Made by a program: the position numbers and the translations under genes. Positions 12,601 to 20,905 of a stretch of 64,000 nucleotides of DNA are shown here, one piece after another; position 1 is the first letter of the stretch, and every line of letters begins with the position of its first letter. Location of the stretch: NCBI RefSeq assembly GCF_009646335.1, contig NZ_WJBU01000020.1:21226-85225 (forward strand). Reading direction: 5' to 3'. The notes beneath the pieces are model-generated. The model saw only the letters and a program-made list of their open reading frames with translations. It had not been told where the DNA came from and searched no databases. The stretch comes from Caenimonas koreensis DSM 17982 (lineage in GTDB: Bacteria > Pseudomonadota > Gammaproteobacteria > Burkholderiales > Burkholderiaceae_C).

Positions 12601-14840
12601 GTCGACCTGCCGGTGGACAGGTTCACCGTCACGCTGCCTGGCGCCGTGCGGAAGTCCACCTGGTTGAAGCCCAGGTCTGTGCCGGTGGACGCGCCGCCAT
12701 TGAGCAAGTCGTTGCCCAGGCCGCCGCGGATGATTTCATTGACAGCGCGGTTCGTGCCGGAGATCGTGTCATTGAACGAGGAGCCGGCGACATGCTCCAG
12801 ATCGATCAGCACATCAGTGCCGATACCGCCGCCCGTGGCTGAACCCGCCGTGCCGTCGACACCGAGAACCACCGTCACGGCCGATGTCGCATCGGTGTAG
12901 CTCACGAAGTCGTATTCGTTGTTCTGGCTCGCCGTGTTGGCCAGGATCAGCTGCGGGCCGCCGTCGAGTGTGTCGTTGCCTGCATTGCCAAACAGCGAGT
13001 CAGCCCCGGCACCGCCATTCATCGAGTCATTGCCCAGGCGCCCCTCAAGCGAGTTCTTGCCTGCATCACCCACCAGCGTGTCGTTGAAGTCCGAGCCGCG
13101 CGCGTATTCGATGTTGGTGAAGGAGTCCACGCCGCCCCAGCCATCCGTGGCCGTGCCGGCCTGCAGATTGACGTTCACTGAAGCAGGCGAGCTCTGGTAG
13201 TTCACGCGGTCGGTGCCGCCCAGGCCGTTGATCGTGTCGTTGCCGCCGCGCCCTTCGAACGATTCAAAGCCGCCGCTGTTGCTGCCGGTCAGCGTGTCGG
13301 CGAATCCGGAACCGCGCACTTCCTCGATGCTGATCAGCACGTCGGTGCCGCCGAAGCCGTCGCTGGCTGTGCCGGGAGATGTACCGCCGAGTGTGACGTT
13401 CACGGGCGCATTGCTGGTGGTGTAGCTCGCGCGGTCGAAGCCGGTGCCGCCATCGATCGTGTCGTTGCCGCCGTTGCCGGTGAAGCCTTCGAAGCCGTCG
13501 GTCGCAGCGCTGCCATTGGCGGGATTGCCGCCGGTCAGCGTATCGGCGAACTGCGAGCCCGACACGAGCTCGATGCCGCTGAAGTGGTCGGTGTTGCCCC
13601 AGTTGTCGATGGCAATCCCCGTCACCAGGTTGACGTTCACGCCCAGGCCCGTCGGCGCAGGACCCATATCGAACGACGTGCTGTCGTACGAGATCTGGTC
13701 AAAGCCTGCGCCACCCGCCACCGTGTCGCTGCCGCTGCCGCCAATCAGGTTGTCGTCGCCGGTGCCACCCGTGAGCACATCGTCACCCGCCCGGCCAAAC
13801 GTGTACGCGCCTGTGTTCGAGAGCTGGATGACATCGTTGAATCCGGAACCGTGGACGGCTTCGATGCTGACCAGCACATCGGTGCCGCCAGCGCCTGTGG
13901 CCACTCCCGTCAGCAAGTTGACGTTGACGCTGCCGGAAGCAAATTCGTAGCTCGACACGTCCGTTCCACCGGCGCCGTCGATCGTGTCGTTGCCCAGGCC
14001 GGCGACGATGAAGTTGTTCGACGCGTTGCCCTTGATGGAGTCGTTGAAATTGGAGGCGTTGATGTTCTCGATGCCGATCAGCACGTCGTTGCCGCCCAGG
14101 CCGTCAGTCGCCGTGCCTGCGGTCAGGTCCAGCACGATGCCAGTCGTTGCGCTCCAGTAGGAGACCGAGTCGCCAGTGCCGCTGCCACCATCGAGCGTGT
14201 CGTCGCCGGCGCCGCCATCGAAGAAGTCATCACCGCCATTGCCCACGAGGCTGTCGTTGCCGTCGTAGCCCGTCAGGCCATTGCTCGATGCATTGCCTGT
14301 GATCGTGTCGTTGCTGTTCGAGCCCGACACGTTCGCGATGCCGACCAGCGTGTCGATGCCCGCGCCACCGGACGTGAGGTTGGTCAGCAGGCTGACGTTC
14401 ACGCCCGAGCCAGCCGAGTAGTAGGCCACCGTATCGGAGCCGCCATTGCCAATGATCGAGTCGTTGCCCAGGCCGCCCAGCAGCACGTTGTTGCCAGAGC
14501 TGCCCGTGAGCGTGTCGTCGAACTGGGAGCCCGTCACCTGCTCGATGTCGATCAGGGTGTCGATGCCACCATCACCATCGTTGGCAGTGCCGCTGCCCAG
14601 GTTGACGTTCACCGGGCCGGCGGCGCTCTCATACGTCACCATGTCGCCGAACAGCTGGCTGCCGCCATCGATGGTGTCGTTGCCGATGTTGCCTGCAAGG
14701 TAGTCGTCGTCGGCGCCGCCTTCGATCAGGTCATTGCCCGTGCCGCCCGAGAGGAAGTCGCGCCCTGCCAGCCCCTGCATCGTGTCGTCGCCTGAAGTGC
14801 CGCTCAGGTTGTCGTCGCCTGGGGTGCCGGTGATTAGCAT
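9681..14840 (-). CDS. Giant RTX calcium-binding protein with 13-fold long repeat and DUF4214-like C-terminus
   Basis: The 1719-residue acidic protein starts directly in an RTX repeat. About 13 copies of a unit of roughly 80-95 residues follow, each made of GNDTIDGGxG-type calcium-binding nonapeptides, a beta segment like VNVNLxTGTATG, and a block like DTLxxIExVxGSxFNDTLTG. After about residue 1100 come further RTX blocks and two helical DUF4214-like modules (about 1370-1480 and 1590-1719) matching those of the downstream RTX gene. I chose the ATG at 14838-14840 because CGAGGA lies 8 bases upstream; an in-frame ATG at 14895-14897 would add 19 residues. There is no signal peptide, so type I secretion is expected. 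It is divergent from the FecR/TPR/barrel gene, 144 bases away. Confidence 0.85.
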   Translation of the reverse strand: MLITGTPGDDNLSGTSGDDTMQGLAGRDFLSGGTGNDLIEGGADDDYLAGNIGNDTIDGGSQLFGDMVTYESAAGPVNVNLGSGTANDGDGGIDTLIDIEQVTGSQFDDTLTGSSGNNVLLGGLGNDSIIGNGGSDTVAYYSAGSGVNVSLLTNLTSGGAGIDTLVGIANVSGSNSNDTITGNASSNGLTGYDGNDSLVGNGGDDFFDGGAGDDTLDGGSGTGDSVSYWSATTGIVLDLTAGTATDGLGGNDVLIGIENINASNFNDSIKGNASNNFIVAGLGNDTIDGAGGTDVSSYEFASGSVNVNLLTGVATGAGGTDVLVSIEAVHGSGFNDVIQLSNTGAYTFGRAGDDVLTGGTGDDNLIGGSGSDTVAGGAGFDQISYDSTSFDMGPAPTGLGVNVNLVTGIAIDNWGNTDHFSGIELVSGSQFADTLTGGNPANGSAATDGFEGFTGNGGNDTIDGGTGFDRASYTTSNAPVNVTLGGTSPGTASDGFGGTDVLISIEEVRGSGFADTLTGSNSGGFESFEGRGGNDTINGLGGTDRVNYQSSPASVNVNLQAGTATDGWGGVDSFTNIEYARGSDFNDTLVGDAGKNSLEGRLGNDSMNGGAGADSLFGNAGNDTLDGGPQLILANTASQNNEYDFVSYTDATSAVTVVLGVDGTAGSATGGGIGTDVLIDLEHVAGSSFNDTISGTNRAVNEIIRGGLGNDLLNGGASTGTDLGFNQVDFRTAPGSVTVNLSTGRSTGADGDDTLIGFRGILAGDFNDMLIGDATDNYFEGAGGNDTINGGAGNDRASYGNSSGAVNVNLLTGTATGAQGTDTLISIEWVRGSEFADTLTGDAGSNDFQSRAGNDTVIAGAGQDTVYGGLGDDSLDGGTNDTLLGYDWISYSTASGAVNVNFATHLATGADGNDTFTNFEGVMGSAFDDTLVGDAGDNILRGNGGNDQIDGGGGQDAVDYFAASAGVVVNIALGTATGADGTDTFTHIERARGSNFNDSLTGDGNDNRLRGNGGDDTLDGAGGNDGADYYNATSAVTVRLKQGTASGGDGNDTLVSIENIYGSFNYGDDLQGDDGANFIDGRGGDDKIDGGKGDDTLQGGTGDDTLEGGDGVNVAIYTGNFSDYKIYTVAGTDDLFVSGPEGTDRLKHINRIEFADRAYTVQFGKDDVNDSLDGGADDEMIHGRSGDDTVGGGGGDDAVYGDEGNDTLSGDQGNDFLDGGTGADSMAGGTGDDTYIVDSADDVVTETETQARLKDPQTLNPGGGVDTVVASINYTLGSFLEKLVLANGSGNINGTGNALANVVTGNEGDNELAGAAGNDTIDGGAGVDTAKFSGARSLYTIGSADGTVTVSSAADGTDTLTHVERLQFADGLLGVGDSATLAARTVSVIFGAAATADAALVGHYIALFDKGVTLEEGIAAAVASDRFVQLAGSHSDVAFVNHVYENLVGSAPSAQLRDTLVGYIAAGVFTQASMGAYAAELVAAPSAGVVFTSQSASAVTGSEELDDTLGGTAGPDAIFGRAGNDVMSSLGGNDVIAGGSGIDRAVFTAVKSAYTVTSNDLGLVVSGAGQTAQLIDVERATFSNISVAYDIDGNAGIAAKVVGVMFGAAALADEVLVGQYLAMLDSGMSYEQVVGAAADSARFAAEAGGNSNAQFVDRVFINLVGAPPTPELHDQYVAILNLPGYSQGYLGSLAGDTIYNLNNVNLTGLAQTGLEYTVA

Positions 14841-14863
14841 GGTCAATCCTCGTTGTTCTGTGT

Positions 14864-14879
14864 AGTTTGTATGCAAACT
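14864..14879. promoter_or_regulatory. Short palindrome in the RTX / FecR divergent promoter region
   Basis: AGTTTG (14864-14869) and CAAACT (14874-14879) are perfect inverted arms around TATG. They lie 24 bases upstream of the RTX start in the 144-base divergent spacer. This AT-rich spacer is the only promoter-bearing space for both directions, so the dyad could be an operator. Only position and symmetry support it. Confidence 0.25.
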
Positions 14880-14984
14880 GCGCGTTATCTTATTCACTTG
14901 CGCGCACTTCGCATCACCATTTATAGGGATGGAACTTTCCCGGCGTTGGGGTAAGCTTTCCGCACAATAAGAGGGACCCGTTAC

Positions 14985-17900
14985 ATGGCATTCAAGCAGC
15001 AGGCCACGCGCGGCCCTGGACTCTGGCGGCCCGCGAGCCGCATCGCTGCCATTGCAGGTGTCGCGCTCTACGCCAGCGCGAGCATCGCACAGCCTGCCTC
15101 CAACGCTGAAATCATCCTGCTCGTCGGCAAGGGCGAGAAGCGCCCTACCGAGCAGGCCGCGTGGAGCGCCGCAACGGTGAACGAAAAAGTATCAGCCGGC
15201 AGCTTTGTGCGCACGCTCGTCAACAGCCAGATGGGCCTGTACCTGCCTGACCGCACGCAGATCCGCCTGAACCAGAACAGCCAACTGCAGATCAAGACGG
15301 TGGCCGACTCGGCGCAGTTCACGCAGACGCAGCTGCAACTGAACTCCGGCCGCGCCTGGAGCCAGGCCAAGCCGCAGACAGCACCCGCAGGCGGCGGCAA
15401 TTCAGCCGATGCACGCGTGATCATCCAGACGCCCACGGCCACGATGGGCGTGCGCGGCACCGACTGGGAAATCGAGGTCGGCCCCAACGGCGAGACGCAA
15501 CTCGTCGTGCTCTCAGGCGTGGTCGATATCAGCAATGAGCGCGGTGCCTTGAGCATTGGCGCCGGCGAAGCAGCGGTGGCGCGTGCGGGCGCTGCACCGG
15601 TGCGGCTGGTGCTGGTGAACCCATCGAGCCGCGTGCAGTGGGTGTCTTCATGGAAGCCGCAGCCCCGGCGCTGGGCCGGCGGTGATGCAGCGCGGCACGC
15701 ACAGGCCATCGCGCAGATTGAAGCGGGCGACTATGCCGCCGCCATTGCGCAATTGCAGCCCGCATCACGCACGGACGCCAGCGCAGCGCTGCTGCTCGCC
15801 GATGTGCACATCCAGCAGGGCGATGTGGCGGGTGCAGTGGAAGTGCTGCGCCCCCATGCCACATCGAACACGAAGGGCCGCGTCGCGGCCTTGATGGCGC
15901 GGGCGATGGCGCGGCAAGACCAGCTCGCGCAGGCGCGTGCAGTGATTGCACAGGCACTCGTGCAATCGCCCGCCAGCATCGAATTGCTGCTGGCCGACGG
16001 CGAGCTCGCCGCGATCGACGGTGATGCCGCAGCTTCGCGCCGCGCGTACAACGCCGCGCTCGCCATCGAGCCGCGCAATGCGCAGGCGTGGTACGGCATC
16101 GGGTTGATTGAGTCGGAGCGCGAGAACGTGGGCCCCGCGCGCATCGCGTTGAATGAAGCGCTGCGCAATGACGCGAGCCTCTCGCAAGCCAGCGCAGAGC
16201 TGGCTGCGACAGAAGCTTTCGCGGGCAACCTCGAAGCCTCGCGGCAATTGCTGGAAGCGCTGGTCGCACGCGAGCCCGACAACTACGTGGCGCGCACGTC
16301 GCTGGGCGTGTACCAGCTCAAGAGCGGACGGCCTGCGCAAGCGCTCGACGATTTCCTGAAAGCGGGCCTGATCGAGCCGCGGTATGCACGCGCATGGCTC
16401 TACACGGGCGTTGCGCATTACCAGCTGGGCGACACCAAGCGCGCGCTGGAAGCATTCGACAAGGCCGCCAAGCTCGATCCGCACGACCCGGTGCCCTACG
16501 TTTACGAGAGCAACGTGTTGACCGACGCGCTCGACTATGGCGCAGCGATTGAAGCAGCACGCAACGCACAAGCGCGCATGCCCTTCCTCAAGTCATTGAA
16601 CCAGGTGGCGAGCGACCAGAAAGGCAGCGCGAACCTCGGCGCATCACTCGCGAATTTCGGCATGCAGGAGTGGGCCGGCTATTACGCCAACCAGGCCGCA
16701 TCGCCCTACTGGGGTGGCAGCCACCTGTTCCTGGCCGACCGGTACACGGGCAAGTTCACGCGCAACTCGGAGTTGTTCCAGGGCTTTCTGACAGACCCCA
16801 CCGCCTTCGGCGCGTCGAGCCGCAAGTCAAGCCTGGTGCCCGCGCCGGGGCACTATGGGCGCGTTGATGTGATGGCGGAGACGGGCGACTGGCGGCAGGC
16901 CAATGCCTCTGCCACGCTCAACGGCCTTTCGACCGCCAGCGTGCCGATGGCCTACTACTTCAGCGGCGATGCTGCGGGCGCAAACGCGACCAGCAATGAC
17001 AGCACGGCACGCGCGCGCAACTTCACCTTGGGTCTGGGCGCAAAGCCGCGCCACGACATCGGCATCTTCGCGTTTGCGACGGACAGCACCCTCAACGGAA
17101 AGCTGCGTGATGCAACACTGACCGACGACCGCCTCGACCAGGGCGAACAACGACTCGACCTCGGCCTGAACTTCAAGCTCACGCCCACCAACCAGTTCTG
17201 GATCAAGGCTGGCAGCGGCCACCAGGACAGCAACGTGAACGGGCTGATCTACTCGCCGTCCTCCGCAGCAGCACTCAACGCTGCGTTCAAGACGACGGTC
17301 ATTCCGGCCGCCGGAACGCTCGACGAATTCAGCGCAGGAATTCGCCAGCGGGACCTGCAGTTCCGGCACGCATTCGACCTGGGTGCCGCCGAATGGTCGT
17401 GGGGGGCAGAGCGATCACGATTGAACCGCAATGGCCGCCTCGTGACCACGTTCACCCCGGTGATCATCGATAGCGCCGAACAATTCGCGCTGCGCCAGAG
17501 CGATGTGTGGGGCTCGATGCGTTATCGCCTGTCTGGCGGGCATGAGTTGCAGGCGGATGCCTTCTACCAACGCGCTCGCATCAACCGCAGCGACGCCAAT
17601 GCGCTGCTCGCGACTGGCGTGGCCACGCCGCTGGCGAGTTCCGCAACGGTAGGCCTGCAGGACACATCTGAATGGAACCCGCGACTGGGCGCGAAGTTCC
17701 AGCTCGCACCGCTGCAGTCCGTGCGCTTTGCGATTCAGCGCTGGCGCCGTCCAGCCTCTGTAGGCACGCTCAGCCCGGTCGATACCTCGGGCATCGCAGT
17801 GAATGACCGGCTTGCCACACCGAGCGGCCTCTATCGCCGCGCGCGTGCGCAGTTCGATGGGGAAATCGGTGCCTCGACATTTGCGCAGGCCTATATCGAC

Positions 17901-18449
17901 AGGGAACGCGTGGACAACGGCCTGGCCGGCCAACGCTCGCCTGTCTCAGACTTCGAACTCACGCAACTCGAGAGCCTGCGCGATAGGCCCGACGTTTTTT
18001 CCGCTCGCAGCGAGTTGGAAGAAACACCGCGGTTTGTCGAAGGCAAGGTAGCGAGCTTTGGGCTGGCGGTGAATCATTTGCTTGGCAAGTCCGCCAGCGT
18101 CTCGCTGAAGTACGTCAACCGGGATGCGAAGCAGACGGGCACGCTGGCCGGCCTCGCGGTGCCCTTCATTCCCCGCCACTATGCGCAGGCGGGCGTGCAG
18201 TGGTCGCTGCCCGGCCGGTGGCTGGTGGGCGCAAGTGCGATTTACCGCAGCGAGCGCTTCCGCGATGACCGCAACACGGTACTGCTCGATTCGGGCGTCA
18301 GCTTCGGTGGCACGCTGTATTGGGAAACAGCGGACAAGCGGCAGAGTGTGCAGGCCATTGCCGAGAACCTGCTCACGCGCAAGTCAGCGGGCAGAAGCAC
18401 TGAGCCGCACTTTGTGCTGCGTTACTCGTACAACTTCGACATGCGCTAG
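14985..18449 (+). CDS. FecR-domain / TPR / outer-membrane beta-barrel protein
   Basis: The 1154-residue protein begins with a signal peptide ending near AQPASN (about residue 36). A FecR-type domain follows (about 40-215), with the family pattern of a repeated positive-charge start and a GVRGTDWEIEV segment. About eight TPR-like helical repeats come next (about 225-530; for example YARAWLYTGVAHYQLGDTKR). The C-terminal about 600 residues are rich in alternating aromatic/polar strands typical of an outer-membrane beta-barrel, ending LRYSYNFDMR. It is thus predicted to be anchored in the outer membrane with periplasmic FecR and TPR parts, a layout reminiscent of polysaccharide or protein exporters such as PgaA. 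It is divergent from the RTX pair and convergent with the CHASE2 cyclase. Its function is unknown; a role in RTX surface display is only inference. Confidence 0.8.
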   Translation: MAFKQQATRGPGLWRPASRIAAIAGVALYASASIAQPASNAEIILLVGKGEKRPTEQAAWSAATVNEKVSAGSFVRTLVNSQMGLYLPDRTQIRLNQNSQLQIKTVADSAQFTQTQLQLNSGRAWSQAKPQTAPAGGGNSADARVIIQTPTATMGVRGTDWEIEVGPNGETQLVVLSGVVDISNERGALSIGAGEAAVARAGAAPVRLVLVNPSSRVQWVSSWKPQPRRWAGGDAARHAQAIAQIEAGDYAAAIAQLQPASRTDASAALLLADVHIQQGDVAGAVEVLRPHATSNTKGRVAALMARAMARQDQLAQARAVIAQALVQSPASIELLLADGELAAIDGDAAASRRAYNAALAIEPRNAQAWYGIGLIESERENVGPARIALNEALRNDASLSQASAELAATEAFAGNLEASRQLLEALVAREPDNYVARTSLGVYQLKSGRPAQALDDFLKAGLIEPRYARAWLYTGVAHYQLGDTKRALEAFDKAAKLDPHDPVPYVYESNVLTDALDYGAAIEAARNAQARMPFLKSLNQVASDQKGSANLGASLANFGMQEWAGYYANQAASPYWGGSHLFLADRYTGKFTRNSELFQGFLTDPTAFGASSRKSSLVPAPGHYGRVDVMAETGDWRQANASATLNGLSTASVPMAYYFSGDAAGANATSNDSTARARNFTLGLGAKPRHDIGIFAFATDSTLNGKLRDATLTDDRLDQGEQRLDLGLNFKLTPTNQFWIKAGSGHQDSNVNGLIYSPSSAAALNAAFKTTVIPAAGTLDEFSAGIRQRDLQFRHAFDLGAAEWSWGAERSRLNRNGRLVTTFTPVIIDSAEQFALRQSDVWGSMRYRLSGGHELQADAFYQRARINRSDANALLATGVATPLASSATVGLQDTSEWNPRLGAKFQLAPLQSVRFAIQRWRRPASVGTLSPVDTSGIAVNDRLATPSGLYRRARAQFDGEIGASTFAQAYIDRERVDNGLAGQRSPVSDFELTQLESLRDRPDVFSARSELEETPRFVEGKVASFGLAVNHLLGKSASVSLKYVNRDAKQTGTLAGLAVPFIPRHYAQAGVQWSLPGRWLVGASAIYRSERFRDDRNTVLLDSGVSFGGTLYWETADKRQSVQAIAENLLTRKSAGRSTEPHFVLRYSYNFDMR

Positions 18450-18467
18450 CCGCCGGCGCGGCGCTGC

Positions 18468-20462
18468 TCAAAGTTTGTCGAGCGACACGGCTCCATCCCA
18501 CTCACCTTCTGGCGGCTGCTCGACCAGCTTGCCGATCCGCTCGACATAGCACTGCGCCAGTGAATCGCCGGGCTGGCTGGCGCGGATGGCTTCCCACTCT
18601 TGCAACGCCGCGTCCCAGTGCTTGTTCTGGTAGGCGTGCCACGCACGTTCTGTCGCAGCAGCAAGGCTCGCGTCATCGCACGGCGTGAACACTTCCACGG
18701 GCACGTTCTTGCCTTTGACCTTCACCTTGTCGACACGCCGCAGGCCGATGCGGCCACGCAGAAGTTCTGCCGTGCTGCTCGACAAGAGAATGCCTGTGCC
18801 ATAGGCCTTGTTCGCGCCTTCGAGCCGCGCGGCGAGGTTCACCGTGTCGCCGAGTGCCGTGTAGTCAAAGCGCAAGTCCGAGCCCATGTTGCCGACAATC
18901 GCGGGGCCGGAATTCAGGCCCACACGCATCGACACGCCGGCCGCGCCGAGCGCCTCGAAGCGCGGCTGCAGACGGTCCATCACCACTTGCATTTCAATCG
19001 CGGCGCGCGTGGCATTCAACGCATGCTCCTCATCGTCGAGCGGAGCGCCCCAGAACGCCATCACCGCATCGCCGACGAATTTGTCCACGGTGCCGTGATG
19101 CGCCATGACCACCTTCGTCACTTCATTCAGGTAGAGATTGATCACGTCGGCCACGCCTTCCGGCGTGAGCTTTTCCGACAGGCTGGTGAACCCGGCAAGA
19201 TCGGTGAACACCACCGTGAGCTCGCGGCGCTGGCCACCGAGCTTGAGCTCCTCCGGGTGCGCGACCATGCGGTCGACGACTTCCTGCGACACGTACTTGC
19301 TGAACGCGCCGCGAATCTCATTGGCGCGGCGCTTCTCCGTCCAGTACGAAGCCGCTGCCATGCACATGAATGCAGCGAGCATGCTCACCACCGGCGTTGC
19401 CGACCAGAACCAGAAGTTGCCCGTCTGGAACTGCCACGCCGCCAGCCCCACAACAGCCCCCGCCGACGCAATCATCAAGATCGCACTGCGCAACGGCCCC
19501 CAGAACGCCAGCCACGACAGCGACAGCAACATCACCAGCGTGAGCACCATGGTGTTGAAGCGGATTGACGCCTGGCGGATCGTCTGGCCCATCAACGCGT
19601 TCTCGATCAACGTTGCGTGCAGCTCGACGCCCGGCGTCAACTCATGCAGCTTGTAGAGAAACGGCGTGGAGAACAGGTCGCCTTGCGACGCATTGTTCTC
19701 GCCGGACACGCGCAAGTCCTTGCCGATCAGCACGATCTGGTTGGCGAAGTAGTCCGGCGGAATCGACGGATCGCCATTGAGCACCTGGTAGTACGAGATG
19801 TGCGGGAACGTGCGGCGTGGCGGCCCCAGGTGGCGCATCAGCGAGCCGGGCGCCACATACGGCTCCTGCACCATGTTCGGCCGCACGCGGATCAGCGTCT
19901 TGATCACTTGCCGCCAGAAGGCGTCTTCGGCGTCGGGCACCTGGCGGATCACGGAGTCGTCATCGAGCGGAATGCTGGCGAGCGCGGTGGTCGCGCCGGC
20001 CTTGGTCAATTCAGGCGTCGGGTCCACGCGCATCCACTGGCGGATCGACGCTGTCTCGTGATACGCGAAGTCGGCCGCCAGCACCACGTTGCCCGCTGCC
20101 TTGATCGAAGCAGCAAAGGCCTCGTCTTCTTTCGGTGATGCGCTTTCGGGGAAAAGCACGTCGAATGCGATCACGGCAGCGCCCGCCTTGGCGAGCTTGT
20201 CGATCAGCTGCGCGTGCATGTCGCGCGGCCAGGGCCAACGCTTGTCGAGTTGGGTGAATGACGCTTCATCGATGCCGATGATGGTGATGGGCAGCGACTG
20301 CTTGGGCGGATCGGCCACCGTGAACAGGTCGAACACCTTCAACTCGACGATCTGCCACGCAGGCACCGTGCTCAACACCAGCCCCAGCACCCAGCCCAGC
20401 AGAGCAGACAGGCCAGCGAACTTGAGCGCCTGTTTGCCGGGGTTGGGTGGGCGGATGAGCAT
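18468..20462 (-). CDS. CHASE2-domain adenylate/guanylate cyclase
   Basis: The 664-residue protein has an N-terminal membrane segment, an extracytoplasmic CHASE2 sensor domain (about residues 40-310, with the characteristic VVxIDExSF-like start reading IIGIDEASFTQLD), and three more membrane segments (about 320-395). A class III nucleotide cyclase domain occupies about 415-590. The metal-binding aspartates are visible in VVFTDLAGFTSL and KFVGDAVMAFWG, and the transition-state loop in YTALGDTVNLAARLE. It should make cAMP (possibly cGMP) in response to an envelope signal. FecR-type proteins and CHASE2 cyclases often occur side by side in betaproteobacteria, as here in convergent orientation with 18 bases between stops. 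Confidence 0.93.
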   Translation of the reverse strand: MLIRPPNPGKQALKFAGLSALLGWVLGLVLSTVPAWQIVELKVFDLFTVADPPKQSLPITIIGIDEASFTQLDKRWPWPRDMHAQLIDKLAKAGAAVIAFDVLFPESASPKEDEAFAASIKAAGNVVLAADFAYHETASIRQWMRVDPTPELTKAGATTALASIPLDDDSVIRQVPDAEDAFWRQVIKTLIRVRPNMVQEPYVAPGSLMRHLGPPRRTFPHISYYQVLNGDPSIPPDYFANQIVLIGKDLRVSGENNASQGDLFSTPFLYKLHELTPGVELHATLIENALMGQTIRQASIRFNTMVLTLVMLLSLSWLAFWGPLRSAILMIASAGAVVGLAAWQFQTGNFWFWSATPVVSMLAAFMCMAAASYWTEKRRANEIRGAFSKYVSQEVVDRMVAHPEELKLGGQRRELTVVFTDLAGFTSLSEKLTPEGVADVINLYLNEVTKVVMAHHGTVDKFVGDAVMAFWGAPLDDEEHALNATRAAIEMQVVMDRLQPRFEALGAAGVSMRVGLNSGPAIVGNMGSDLRFDYTALGDTVNLAARLEGANKAYGTGILLSSSTAELLRGRIGLRRVDKVKVKGKNVPVEVFTPCDDASLAAATERAWHAYQNKHWDAALQEWEAIRASQPGDSLAQCYVERIGKLVEQPPEGEWDGAVSLDKL

Positions 20463-20532
20463 CCCGCAAGAATACGGGAAGAGTTCGAGCGTTTGAAATC
20501 AAGGAGTTTGGGCGGCAGATGGATTTGAATTG

Positions 20533-20567
20533 CTCCCTCCCCTTCCGGGGGAGGGTTGGGGTGGGGG
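20533..20567. repeat. GC-rich dispersed-type hairpin repeat (CCCTCCCC / GGGGAGGG)
   Basis: CCCTCCCC (20535-20542) and GGGGAGGG (20548-20555) pair around TTCCG and are followed by TTGGGGTGGGGGC. This hairpin-plus-G-tract word is a very common dispersed repeat in many proteobacterial genomes. It lies upstream of the CHASE2 gene, and the G-rich tail could also fold as a quadruplex. No second copy was seen in the window. Confidence 0.5.
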
Positions 20568-20665
20568 CAAGCGGCGGTGATGTCATCGACTGCGTGAATT
20601 GGGACGCCACGACCGCGCGACATAGCCCACCCGCACACGGATTTGCTACCCCAACGAATTGCGAA

Positions 20666-20851
20666 TCAGTCGAACCTCATGGGAATGACGGGCTCTGATG
20701 TACGAGCCCGATTCATGATTTCGAGATCGCGGTCAGTTAGCCGAGCGCCGCGGGCCAGCGCTGCGATTGCCTCGCCGACCTTCACCCGCTTTTTCGGCGC
20801 AACAGGTCCGGCCTTCTCTTTCGTCACCTTCGTTTGCTTCTTGTTCTTCAT
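20666..20851 (-). CDS. Small basic hypothetical protein (61 aa)
   Basis: The ATG at 20849-20851 is preceded by a near-ideal GGAGG with 5-base spacing, which is why this start is preferred over a longer frame. The product has a lysine-rich N-terminal tail (MKNKKQTKVTKEK...) followed by a compact, probably helical part with the segment IAALARGARLTDRDLEIMNRA, ending in VIPMRFD. The family is not recognised; the shape recalls small antitoxins or nucleic-acid binding proteins, but nothing proves it. It lies 54 bases downstream of the radical SAM gene on the same strand and may be co-transcribed with it under SOS control. Confidence 0.6.
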   Translation of the reverse strand: MKNKKQTKVTKEKAGPVAPKKRVKVGEAIAALARGARLTDRDLEIMNRARTSEPVIPMRFD

Positions 20852-20905
20852 GCATTCCTCCAGCTTTGCGATCTCAACTGACAACATTAGATCAAGCGAG
20901 CGCGA

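Noticed and set aside
9681..14840. CRISPR-like regular repeats
   Set aside because: The periodicity comes from protein-level RTX repeats of variable DNA sequence; no identical direct repeats with unique spacers and no cas genes.
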